This document shows positions 1-7,637 of a DNA stretch of 33,872 nt, piece after piece (within the stretch, counting starts at the first letter, position 1; each line of letters starts with the position of its first letter). Below the pieces are notes generated by a model, which was given only the letters and a program-made list of their open reading frames with translations, did no database searches and was not told where the DNA came from. The DNA lies in NCBI GenBank assembly GCA_029249645.1, contig JAQWWC010000221.1:1-33872 (forward strand). The letters are read 5' to 3'. This DNA is from Pseudomonadales bacterium (lineage in GTDB: Bacteria; Pseudomonadota; Gammaproteobacteria; Pseudomonadales; Azotimanducaceae). Position numbers and translations under genes: made by a program.

Positions 1-63
1 GTTATCAAAGCAGCATTTTCATCGAGTCACAAGTTAAAACAAAGCTAGACGCAGTGATTCCAA

Positions 64-3000
64 TCAAAGGTTCCAGATGAAACCGGTGTTCTCAGGGTTC
101 GATAAGTTCCAGATGAAGCCGGCGTTCTTAGGGTTCGATAAGTTCCAGATAAAGCCGGCATTCTCAGGGTTCGATAAGTTCCAGATAAAACCGGCGTTCT
201 CAGGGTTCGATAGATTCCAGATAAAACCGGTGTTCTCAGGGTTCGATAAGTTCCAGATGAAACCGGCGTTCTCAGGGTTCGATAAGTTCCAGATAAAGCC
301 GGCGTTCTCAGGGTTCGATAGGTTCCAGATAAAACCGGCATTCTCAGGGTTCGATAGGTTCCAGATAAAACCGGCCTGACTGAAACTTGAACCGGTGTCA
401 GAGAGCGCCCCGTGATGGGCCTTCAAGCCGATCAAATAACTACTCAGTAATTGCGCGTCCACGCCAAATCGCCCGTCAAACGCAAGCCCCTCCAAGCCCT
501 GAAAGGACCGATTAAGCAAATACCCTTGGGACTCCAAATCGGACTGCGCCCAATTCAGATTATTGGCCGCCAGGCTCTCGAGCGTGACGTACTGGCCCTC
601 GCGCTTGAGCGCTGTCTCATCGAACATCGAGACTGTATTAAACGCCTGTAACACGGCTGCCGTCTCACTTGCAGTCTGATGAAACACTGCCGTCGTCGAG
701 GTCAAAGCCACTTGACCCGAATCCTGCAAAGGCAGACCCTGTTCGATCTGAGCGCGGCTGTTGTAAGGCCCCTTGAAGTGTGTCCGTCCGGCAATATCCG
801 CGTTCAAATCCAAGCCTTGATTGGCGCACCCAGTTTCTTTCGACGCGACTGCGGCAACCGCATCGATCAAACCAGCACCTTGCTGAAGCACGCTAAAAGT
901 GTGCTGACCATCCTTTGTCGCCATTCTCGCAGAAGCCATCAACCGACATTTCACATCATTCGGTGACAGAGAAGGATCATCTTGCAACATTAAAGCTGCA
1001 ACACCGCTGGCTGCGGCGGCGGCTTGTGACGTCCCAGACATCAAATAATAATGATAGCCATCATGAAACTCTGGGTGTTCGAACGTGACGGTTGAATCAT
1101 CTGGAATCAGGCCCATCATATGTCCGCCTGGCGCGGTCATTTCCGGCTTTGCGAAGCCCTCGAGCGTCGGGCCAACGGATGAAAAACTGGCAACATAATC
1201 ATCGCTCTCATCATCCATCGTGTAGTGATCGGTTACAGCACCTACAGTAATCACATAGGGCACGTTGCCAGGCGCTCCGATCGTCATCGCATCTGGTCCA
1301 GAATTACCCGCCGAAACGACAACCGTGATCCCAGCATCCCACGCCGCCATAACGGCTTGATTAATCGGGTCCTGCCAATAATGCGAGACCGCATCTCCTT
1401 GAAATGCCAATGTCAAAACTTTGATATTAAAACGATCGCGATTCTTAACCACGTAGGCGATCGCGCTCACGACATCCAGGTAGGTACTTTTACTTTCATC
1501 GTTAAAGGCCTTTACCACAACGAGATCGACGTCTGGCGCGATACCGTGGTAACTACCGGTACGCCTGCCTGCTCGATCATAGCTTGCTTCTGAAGAGGCC
1601 AGTACGCTCGTGATATGAGAGCCATGGCCGTTTTCGTCGACCATGACAGAACGTTCCTCATTCTTAATGGCATCAAAAAATGACGACACTCTGGATTGTC
1701 CTTCAGTATTAAGCGCCAGCGCGGGATGCGCCCAAGCACCGGTATCAATCACCGCAACCCCAACCCCTCGACCCGTTAAACCCGCTCGGTGCAACTCGTC
1801 CGCTCTGATCAATGTTGGGAAAAAAGAATCTCTGTTTTCGCCTTGAATCGGTAGATTGCGGCGGGATAAGAATTCAATTTTCTGGCCGTTTTTAAAGGAT
1901 AGATTGAAGGCATACTGACTTTCATCTCGGCTCGGTGCTTCGACAAACGTAACCTCAACCATTGCCGAGCCACCTGGATGCAACGCGCCCTCAAGGCTCA
2001 ATCTCGAACTTTCGACGCCAAGATCGATAGGCGCCAGCCCCGTTTGCTTGACAACGACACTTGTCAGCGCAGCACCGTCCGGGACAGTCAAATCTAAGGT
2101 TGAAAATTCCAACGGTTTAAGGCCTTGATTGACTAACGACCAACGAACGAGCTGCCCCTCAAACTCAAGTGTTGCGGCGCTCTTAGCGGAAAAATTCAAA
2201 CCAGTTAACGCTACCTGTTGCTTTTGGTGCAGTGGACTAGGCATCGCGTTAAGGCTTGCAACCTGCAGTCGAGAGTCCAGTAAAAAAGCTGGGGGATTCT
2301 GTCCCATCAACTCATCGAGCAATCCCGATTTTGTCTGAGTGTCGGGTAAAGCCGTGTCAAATTCACGCCAAAGAAAGCGCGCAAAGCCTGCACCGTACTC
2401 GCCCCGCGCTGCAGCAATGGGCATTGCGACTAGAGCGCTGGGAGCTGGTTTCGTTTCTGATGCTTTTTCGTCAGTCCAAAGATACCGTGATAGGTTAATC
2501 TCAGGTGTCTTCGCACCGTCCCAGAGGTAACGTGATAATTTCGGTTCAGAAGTCTTTGAACCTTCCCAAAGATAACGCGACAATTTCAATTCGGAGGTCT
2601 TTGCGCCTTCCCAGAGGTAACGCGATAATTTCGGTTCAGCAGCCTTTGAGCCTTCCCAGAGGTAACGTGATAATTTCGGTTCGGAGGTCTTTGAACCTTC
2701 CCAAAGATAACGCGACAATTTCAGTTCGGAGGTCTTTGCGCCTTCCCAGAGGTAACGCGACGATTTCGGTTCAGCGGCCTTTGAACCTTCCCAAAGATAA
2801 CGCGACAATTTCGATTCAGGAGTCTTTGAACCTTCCCAAAGATAGCGACTCATCGTATCAGACGGGTTGAGGCCTGATTTAAATAGATCCACCTGATCAG
2901 ATGCCATGGCGTCAGTCTTCACCGTGCCAACGACTTGTCGCTGAGCGCTTGACTGCGCTGACATTGTGTTGCGCGCAGCTTGTAGATTATCACCACGTAA

Positions 3001-3105
3001 ATTCAGCGCGGGCGCATTAGCACTTATAACCAACGCAAGCAGCGGTAGCCAACCTTTTTGACACAGTTTTAAGACATTCCTAATTAATGTTCGTCGCCGA
3101 CTCAT
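64..3105 (-). CDS. Secreted subtilisin-like (S8) serine protease with two tandem-repeat arrays
   Basis: A 1013-residue predicted exported protease. Residues 1-34 look like a signal peptide (basic MSRRR, then a hydrophobic stretch ending near SANAPA). Residues 86-220 are nine 15-residue repeats built on SRYLWEG. A β-rich prodomain-like region follows (about 280-420), then the S8 catalytic domain (about 430-755) with the full set of active-site residues: Asp454 (AVIDTG), His494 (NGHGSH), oxyanion Asn601 (SAGNSG) and Ser693 (SGTSQA). A linker leads to eight and a half copies of a 12-residue GFIWNLSNPEN repeat (911-1013) that run to the very C-terminus. The start is well supported: a TAAAGGAGCG ribosome site lies 7 nt upstream of the ATG. 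No sorting tail (PEP-CTERM, GlyGly-CTERM) or terminal membrane helix is seen. The gene stands alone and is oriented the same way as malate synthase. The peptidase assignment is secure; substrate and location (secreted or surface-bound) are inference. Confidence 0.93.
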   Translation of the reverse strand: MSRRRTLIRNVLKLCQKGWLPLLALVISANAPALNLRGDNLQAARNTMSAQSSAQRQVVGTVKTDAMASDQVDLFKSGLNPSDTMSRYLWEGSKTPESKLSRYLWEGSKAAEPKSSRYLWEGAKTSELKLSRYLWEGSKTSEPKLSRYLWEGSKAAEPKLSRYLWEGAKTSELKLSRYLWEGSKTSEPKLSRYLWDGAKTPEINLSRYLWTDEKASETKPAPSALVAMPIAAARGEYGAGFARFLWREFDTALPDTQTKSGLLDELMGQNPPAFLLDSRLQVASLNAMPSPLHQKQQVALTGLNFSAKSAATLEFEGQLVRWSLVNQGLKPLEFSTLDLTVPDGAALTSVVVKQTGLAPIDLGVESSRLSLEGALHPGGSAMVEVTFVEAPSRDESQYAFNLSFKNGQKIEFLSRRNLPIQGENRDSFFPTLIRADELHRAGLTGRGVGVAVIDTGAWAHPALALNTEGQSRVSSFFDAIKNEERSVMVDENGHGSHITSVLASSEASYDRAGRRTGSYHGIAPDVDLVVVKAFNDESKSTYLDVVSAIAYVVKNRDRFNIKVLTLAFQGDAVSHYWQDPINQAVMAAWDAGITVVVSAGNSGPDAMTIGAPGNVPYVITVGAVTDHYTMDDESDDYVASFSSVGPTLEGFAKPEMTAPGGHMMGLIPDDSTVTFEHPEFHDGYHYYLMSGTSQAAAAASGVAALMLQDDPSLSPNDVKCRLMASARMATKDGQHTFSVLQQGAGLIDAVAAVASKETGCANQGLDLNADIAGRTHFKGPYNSRAQIEQGLPLQDSGQVALTSTTAVFHQTASETAAVLQAFNTVSMFDETALKREGQYVTLESLAANNLNWAQSDLESQGYLLNRSFQGLEGLAFDGRFGVDAQLLSSYLIGLKAHHGALSDTGSSFSQAGFIWNLSNPENAGFIWNLSNPENAGFIWNLSNPENAGFIWNLSNPENTGFIWNLSNPENAGFIWNLSNPENAGFIWNLSNPKNAGFIWNLSNPENTGFIWNL
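67..375 (-). repeat. 36-bp in-frame tandem repeat (8.6 copies), protease C-terminus
   Basis: Eight full copies and one partial copy of a 36-bp unit encode AGFIWNLSNPEN. Protein variants are limited to A/T at the first position and one E-to-K. The units are also nearly identical at DNA level, so the array probably expanded recently by slippage or unequal recombination. Confidence 0.95.
2446..2850 (-). repeat. 45-bp in-frame tandem repeat (9 copies), protease N-terminus
   Basis: Nine 45-bp units encode SRYLWEGSKTSEPKL-type 15-mers (residues 86-220). There is a higher-order period: the three-unit block with tails AAEPK, TSELK and TSEPK occurs twice in a row (residues 101-145 and 146-190), implying a 135-bp block duplication. 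The last two units are more diverged. A related FARFLWREF segment lies just downstream at about residue 241. Confidence 0.95.
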
Positions 3106-3119
3106 TGCACCGCTCCTTT

Positions 3120-3171
3120 AAAAGGTTTTTTCGACGAATCCCGTCATAAACAACGGGACTCGGAGCCTTTT
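3120..3171 (-). promoter_or_regulatory. Inverted repeat in the protease 5' leader
   Basis: AAAAGG (3120-3125) pairs with CCTTTT (3166-3171) and TCCCGT (3139-3144) pairs with ACGGGA (3153-3158) around an 8-nt loop. On the transcribed (minus) strand this structure ends right at the Shine-Dalgarno. The strand also carries GCTCC just inside the outer arm, which could instead pair with the GGAGC of the ribosome site, giving two competing folds. A role in translation control is inference. Confidence 0.4.
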
Positions 3172-3263
3172 AAAGTGCACAAGCCGTGCCAAAACCATAA
3201 ATTCTTATAGGTTATTGAATTAATTCATTTTTATTTATCAGCAGGCGTCGGTGCGAGCGACGT

Positions 3264-3290
3264 TTGACGGTTTCTTGACGGTTTTTGACG
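3264..3290. promoter_or_regulatory. Three direct TTGACG repeats phased at 10-11 bp
   Basis: TTGACG occurs at 3264-3269, 3275-3280 and 3285-3290, the first two within a longer TTGACGGTTT match. Spacing of 11 and 10 bp places the copies on one face of the helix, as in tandem sites for OmpR/PhoB-type regulators. They lie about 160 bp upstream of the protease start. Confidence 0.35.
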
Positions 3291-3452
3291 CCCATGGCAA
3301 AAATTGCCGACGCGCTCAGCAGCAATTCGCGACGATAGGCGTCAGAGACGATAGCCTTCAGCAGGGAAGCACTTGGGATACAGCAAGCCTTCAAGACTAT
3401 TACGGATCAGGCGCCGTCCAGTATTTTACCGGTGATGCTGCTATTCCGTGAC

Positions 3453-3510
3453 GCAGGCAATCAAGGCAATCAAGACGGTCAGGCAATCAGGCAATCAGGC
3501 AATCAGGCAA
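3453..3510. repeat. Octamer microsatellite (TCAGGCAA)
   Basis: Four perfect TCAGGCAA copies (3479-3510) are preceded by degenerate copies of 8-9 bp from 3453. The array begins 6 bp beyond the malate synthase stop codon, in its 3' untranslated region. Confidence 0.9.
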
Positions 3511-3516
3511 TCAACG

Positions 3517-5694
3517 TTACGCACCGTACTTCCGCTTAGCCTCGCGACGCCGAGCATGCAGCACGGGTTCGGTATAACCATTTGGCTGCTCTACGCCTTT
3601 AAAGATCAAATCCGAGGCGGCCTGAAAAGCAACCGAGTCAGCAAAGTTGGGCGCCATCGGTCTGTATGCCTCATCCGAGGCGTTCTGAGCATCAACGATC
3701 ACCGCCATTTTTTCCAGGACGGCTGTCACTTGCGCGACGCTGCACAACCCATGCCGCAGCCAGTTGGCAATGTGTTGCGATGAAATCCTTAGAGTGGCTC
3801 GATCTTCCATCAGCCCAACATCATGGACATCCGGTACTTTCGAGCAGCCAATCCCTTGATCGATCCACCGGACAACATACCCAAGAATCCCTTGAACATT
3901 ATTTTCAAGTTCTTCATTAAGCTCATCAACAGACAAGTTTTCCCCATGCAAAAGCGGCAGGGTCATAAGGTCTGTGAGCGAGGCCCGCGCAGCGCTGATC
4001 AGTTCGCGTTGTCGGCCTGGCACGTTTATGTCGTGGTAGTGCATCGCGTGCAAGGTTGCAGCCGTTGGCGAGGGCACCCAAGCGCAGTTCGCACCGGCGG
4101 TCGGATGACTAATTTTAGCCGTCATCATCTGGGCCATTTCATCTGGCATGGCCCACATGCCCTTTCCAATCTGAGCCCGGCCCAAAAAGCCGGCCGCCAA
4201 ACCCGTATCAACGTTCCAATCCTCGTAAGCGAGAATCCAAGGTTGCTGCTTCATCAGGGTTTTTCGTACCACGGGACCAGCTTCCATACTGGTATGAATT
4301 TCGTCCCCCGTGCGATCTAAAAACCCTGTATTTATAAAAATAACACGGTCTCTGGCTTCATAAATGCACGCCTTAAGATTCAGTGTCGTCCGACGCTCCT
4401 CATCCATGATCCCGATCTTTAAAGTATTCAGCGGCAGTCCCAGCTGGGCTTCGATCGCTGCAAACAAATCCACCGTAAATCGGACTTCATCCGGGCCATG
4501 CATTTTTGGCTTGACGATATAAACAGAACCACACCGACTGTTTTGAACTCGGCTCTTGCCTAACACGTCAAACAACGCGATCGTGCTGGTCATATAGCCA
4601 TCGAGAATTCCTTCTGGAACCTCGTGACCAGCCGAATCCAAGACCGCGTCCGTCGTCATTAAGTGACCAACGTTTCGAATCAGCAGCATACTGCGACCCG
4701 GCAGCGTCAGAGCCTCGCCCTGCGGGCCCTGGTACGTACGATCTGGGCTCAAGGATCGCGTTAAGGTCTGACCGCCCTTTTCAAAAGACTCTTCCAAATC
4801 GCCCCGCATCAAACCCAACCAATTTTGATAGACCAACGTTTTATCCGCCGCATCAACTGCTGCGACAGAATCCTCACAGTCCTGAATCGTTGAAATCGCT
4901 GATTCCAGAACAACATCTTTCACGCCGGCCTTATGGGTCGCGCCGACGCTATCCATGCGATCAATTTGAATTTCCAGATGCAGATTATGATTCGCTAATA
5001 AGATTGCGGACGGCTGAATCGCAGCACCTTGGAAGCCGCGGAACTGCGAGGGCTTTGTCAGGTGAGCAACCACCTCACCCTCGCAATCTGCAACCAGCTG
5101 ACTGGCCTCAATACGATAGCCCAACACGCTACTATGGCGCATTCCATCAAGTGGCGCATATCGATCTAAAACGTCAGAGGCATAAGCAATCACACGCTCA
5201 CCGCGTTTTTCGTTGTAGCTTCGGCCTTTCTCATAGCCCGGAGATTCCTCGATCACATCCGTGCCGTAGAGCGCATCGAACAGACTGCCCCACCGCGCAT
5301 TGGCAGCGTTTAAGGCAAATCGCGCATTCATGATCGGAACCACAAGTTGTGGACCGGCGATGGTCGCAATCTCAGGATCAACGTTTTGCGTTGTAATTTC
5401 AAAGTCTTCAACTTCGGGTAATAAGTACCCAATGCTTTTTAGAAACGCCTCATATTCTGCGGCATCGATCGGCTGGCTCGCATAATCCTGATGCCATTGA
5501 TCAATCTGCCTCTGCAGGTCATCTCTGACGGCAAGCAGCGCTTTATTTCTAGGTGAAAAGACTTCTAATAAACTGGCAAAACCCCGCCAAAAATCCGTAG
5601 GCGCAATGGCAAGACCTGGCAACACATCATCTTCAACGAATGCATGCAATTCTTTCGCAACGCTTAATCCCGCAACGTCAATTCGCTCACTCAT
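3517..5694 (-). CDS. glcB: Malate synthase G
   Basis: Condenses glyoxylate with acetyl-CoA to give malate; a monomeric cytosolic enzyme of the glyoxylate route. The 725 residues match the usual length of the G isoform (E. coli 723) and it aligns over its whole length. Catalytic positions are present: Arg340 (LLIRN), the Mg-binding Glu432 (IMDEERRTT) and Asp460 (GFLDRTGDE), and the catalytic base Asp631 in MEDRATLR, preceded by the GCSKVPD loop. The ATG at 5694 follows an AGGGTCAGG purine stretch. It is divergent from a malyl-CoA-lyase-like gene 156 bp away, so both may share control by two-carbon or glyoxylate-forming substrates. No isocitrate lyase lies in the window. Confidence 0.97.
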   Translation of the reverse strand: MSERIDVAGLSVAKELHAFVEDDVLPGLAIAPTDFWRGFASLLEVFSPRNKALLAVRDDLQRQIDQWHQDYASQPIDAAEYEAFLKSIGYLLPEVEDFEITTQNVDPEIATIAGPQLVVPIMNARFALNAANARWGSLFDALYGTDVIEESPGYEKGRSYNEKRGERVIAYASDVLDRYAPLDGMRHSSVLGYRIEASQLVADCEGEVVAHLTKPSQFRGFQGAAIQPSAILLANHNLHLEIQIDRMDSVGATHKAGVKDVVLESAISTIQDCEDSVAAVDAADKTLVYQNWLGLMRGDLEESFEKGGQTLTRSLSPDRTYQGPQGEALTLPGRSMLLIRNVGHLMTTDAVLDSAGHEVPEGILDGYMTSTIALFDVLGKSRVQNSRCGSVYIVKPKMHGPDEVRFTVDLFAAIEAQLGLPLNTLKIGIMDEERRTTLNLKACIYEARDRVIFINTGFLDRTGDEIHTSMEAGPVVRKTLMKQQPWILAYEDWNVDTGLAAGFLGRAQIGKGMWAMPDEMAQMMTAKISHPTAGANCAWVPSPTAATLHAMHYHDINVPGRQRELISAARASLTDLMTLPLLHGENLSVDELNEELENNVQGILGYVVRWIDQGIGCSKVPDVHDVGLMEDRATLRISSQHIANWLRHGLCSVAQVTAVLEKMAVIVDAQNASDEAYRPMAPNFADSVAFQAASDLIFKGVEQPNGYTEPVLHARRREAKRKYGA

Positions 5695-5725
5695 GCCTGA
5701 CCCTACCCTTTATGTCTGAAGTGAA

Positions 5726-5754
5726 ATTGTACTATGACTGCCAGCGCACTTAAA
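5726..5754 (-). promoter_or_regulatory. Candidate sigma-70 promoter for glcB
   Basis: On the minus strand TTTAAG (5754-5749) and TACAAT (5731-5726) are separated by exactly 17 bp. The -10 matches the consensus at five of six bases and the -35 at three. It leaves a leader of about 25 nt before the glcB ATG. Confidence 0.4.
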
Positions 5755-5850
5755 CGATCAGGCGCGGTTACACAGCGTTGACCACTGCTCAAGCGCATCT
5801 TCTGTCCCTGAATGGGGTATATTGCACATTGGACTTTAAGGATCTCCGCC

Positions 5851-6762
5851 ATGACCCATCGACTCCGCCGCTGTCACATCAGTGTTCCCGGTAGCAACGA
5901 AAAAATGTTGCTCAAAAGCACAAAGCTCGATGTCGACGTGGTCATTATCGATCTAGAGGATGCTGTCGCGCCTACAGAGAAGGAAAATGCCCGTAACCTC
6001 GTTACGGAACTGCTTCAACGCGAGACTTGGCGCGCGCCAACGGTTTCGGTTCGAATCAACGCGCTATCCAGCGAACACTGCTACCAAGATATTCTGCATC
6101 TGATGGATCATAATGGCGCAGCTGGATCAAGGCCCCAAACCTTGATCCTTCCGAAAACCCAACGCAGCTCGGATCTGCTTTTTGTGGATCAATTGTTGCT
6201 TCAAATCGAGGCCCGTCGAGGCCTTAACCAAGCCACGGGTCTTGAGGCGCTGGTCGAAGATGCAACCGGCATGCTCAATGTTGCCGACATTGCAACCGCC
6301 TGCGAGCGGCTTGAAACCTTAATTTTTGGCATGGGTGATTTCGCTGCGAGCCAGCGAATTAACACTCTAAATATTGGCGACCAGGGCGGATACATCGGAG
6401 ATCTCTGGCATTACCCTCGGTATCGTCTGATTATGGCTGCGCGCGCACACGGTCTCGAACCGGTTGATGGGCCCTATGCGAATTTTAAAGACGCCACCGG
6501 ACATGCCGCCGACTGCACGGCAGCCAAGTGTCTTGGAATGACCGGAAAATGGGCAATCCATCCAGATCAAATTGCGCCCATTACGACTTGTTTTAGTCCC
6601 AGCTTGGAAGCCGTGGCAGAAGCGCGGGCGCAACACGCGGCATATCAGGCCGCGTTAGCTCAAGGCCTGGGTGCGGTGAGTGTTGATGGCGTCATGGTGG
6701 ATCAGGCGTCGATCAAGCTCGCAGCCCCTTTGTTGGCGCAAGCCGCCCTTCTGGGCTTGTAA
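5851..6762 (+). CDS. HpcH/HpaI-family lyase, L-malyl-CoA/β-methylmalyl-CoA lyase-like (CitE superfamily)
   Basis: Expected to cleave or form a malyl-CoA-type thioester (glyoxylate plus acetyl-CoA or propionyl-CoA). The 303-residue protein has the family's TIM-barrel signatures: an N-terminal CHISVPGSNEKM, the metal/substrate segment IIDLEDAVAP, a VRIN strand, ILPKT, and the C-terminal TGKWAIHPDQI typical of malyl-CoA lyases, as is VDGPYANF. A start 13 codons upstream (5812) is possible, but ATG 5851 sits behind AAGGA at 5838-5842 and begins where family members begin. A TATATT at 5818-5823 may be its -10 box. It is divergent from malate synthase G. A citryl- or citramalyl-CoA substrate cannot be excluded; the family is secure, the substrate is not. 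Confidence 0.85.
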   Translation: MTHRLRRCHISVPGSNEKMLLKSTKLDVDVVIIDLEDAVAPTEKENARNLVTELLQRETWRAPTVSVRINALSSEHCYQDILHLMDHNGAAGSRPQTLILPKTQRSSDLLFVDQLLLQIEARRGLNQATGLEALVEDATGMLNVADIATACERLETLIFGMGDFAASQRINTLNIGDQGGYIGDLWHYPRYRLIMAARAHGLEPVDGPYANFKDATGHAADCTAAKCLGMTGKWAIHPDQIAPITTCFSPSLEAVAEARAQHAAYQAALAQGLGAVSVDGVMVDQASIKLAAPLLAQAALLGL

Positions 6763-6812
6763 TCGAAAATTCGCAATCTACGTAACACGGTCAAACCCTG
6801 TGGAGTGCATTT

Positions 6813-7637
6813 GTGCCAGAAGGCCCCGAAATACGACGTGCAGCGGACGCACTTAGCAACGCCATGGCAGGCCTTCCTATCGATCAAATTCGCCTGCCCT
6901 ACCATCGCCTGAGACCCTTTGGGAAACGCTTGCGCGGTCGGCGCATCACAGCCTTTCGAACCCATGGCAAAGCGCTTTTAACCGAGTTCGACAACGACTG
7001 GACGATGTACTCACACAATCAGCTCTACGGACTCTGGCAAGTGGCGCGCGCGCATGACCCCCTCCTGCCTGGGCGAGCCCTACGTCTCGAGCTAGGCCAT
7101 AAAGACCAATGCATTCGACTCTACAGCGCGACGGATATCAGCCTTTGGCGGACCAATGACGTCGCGCAACATCCCTTCCTTAGCCGCCTAGGGCCGGACA
7201 TCCTCGACCCTGCCCTTACGCCAAAAACCATCGTTGAGCGCCTGACATCCGCAAGGTTCCAGAATCAAAGCCTGGGTAAGCTCTATTTGGATCAGCGATT
7301 CCTAGCCGGCGTCGGTAATTATCTGCGCAGTGAGATCTTGTTTCGGGCAGGGGTTAATGGCCAGTGCAGACCCAACCAGCTGAGCTTAAAACGCCTCGCT
7401 CGACTGGCTCGGGAAACCCTCGCGACAAGCCAACAAAGTTATGAGACTGGCGGTATTACCCTGAATACGCGGCGTGCTGCAGGGCTTCAAAAGGCGGGCG
7501 CAGATTTCGAGCAATCACGATTTTGGGTCTTCGACCGCGCCGGCTTACCTTGCTATCAATGCGAACAACCGATCCAGCATTCCACAATGGTCTCTCGCCG
7601 CCTTTACACGTGCCTATTGTGTCAAGAAACTTCGTGA
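6813..7637 (+). CDS. nei: Endonuclease VIII (DNA glycosylase/AP lyase)
   Basis: Removes oxidised pyrimidines from DNA and nicks the abasic site. The 274 residues align end to end with E. coli Nei (263): the catalytic N-terminal Pro2-Glu3 (PEGPEIRRAAD), the conserved lysine in THGKALL, YSHNQLYG, the helix-two-turn-helix LAGVGNYLRSEIL, and a C-terminal zinc finger with CYQC and CLLC pairs about 16 residues apart. PEGPEIRR and YSHNQLYG mark Nei rather than MutM. The start is GTG 6813, fixed by the obligatory N-terminal proline and supported by TGGAG a few bases upstream. Its stop overlaps the start of the next gene in GTGA, so the two are probably co-translated. Confidence 0.95.
   Translation: MPEGPEIRRAADALSNAMAGLPIDQIRLPYHRLRPFGKRLRGRRITAFRTHGKALLTEFDNDWTMYSHNQLYGLWQVARAHDPLLPGRALRLELGHKDQCIRLYSATDISLWRTNDVAQHPFLSRLGPDILDPALTPKTIVERLTSARFQNQSLGKLYLDQRFLAGVGNYLRSEILFRAGVNGQCRPNQLSLKRLARLARETLATSQQSYETGGITLNTRRAAGLQKAGADFEQSRFWVFDRAGLPCYQCEQPIQHSTMVSRRLYTCLLCQETS

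Larger units (their letters stand above)
3106..3516. other. Intergenic region between the S8 protease and malate synthase G
   Basis: No convincing gene. It holds the protease ribosome site (3111-3120, minus strand), a two-armed inverted repeat (3120-3171), an AT-rich stretch (about 3190-3240), three phased TTGACG repeats (3264-3290) and an octamer microsatellite directly after the malate synthase stop (3453-3510). A 60-codon minus-strand frame starting with TTG near 3394 has no ribosome site and is not called. Confidence 0.7.

Noticed and set aside
67-375. Possible CRISPR array because of regular 36-bp repeats
   Set aside because: The repeats are contiguous with no unique spacers, are in frame with the protease, and no cas genes are near.
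77-379. Plus-strand repetitive open frame over the protease C-terminus
   Set aside because: It is the antisense shadow of the 36-bp coding repeat, with no ribosome site and no independent protein features.
2505-2870. Plus-strand repetitive open frame over the protease N-terminal array
   Set aside because: Antisense shadow of the 45-bp repeats.
3212-3394. Minus-strand 60-codon frame with a hydrophobic segment
   Set aside because: TTG start, no ribosome site and no recognisable family; it overlaps likely regulatory sequence.
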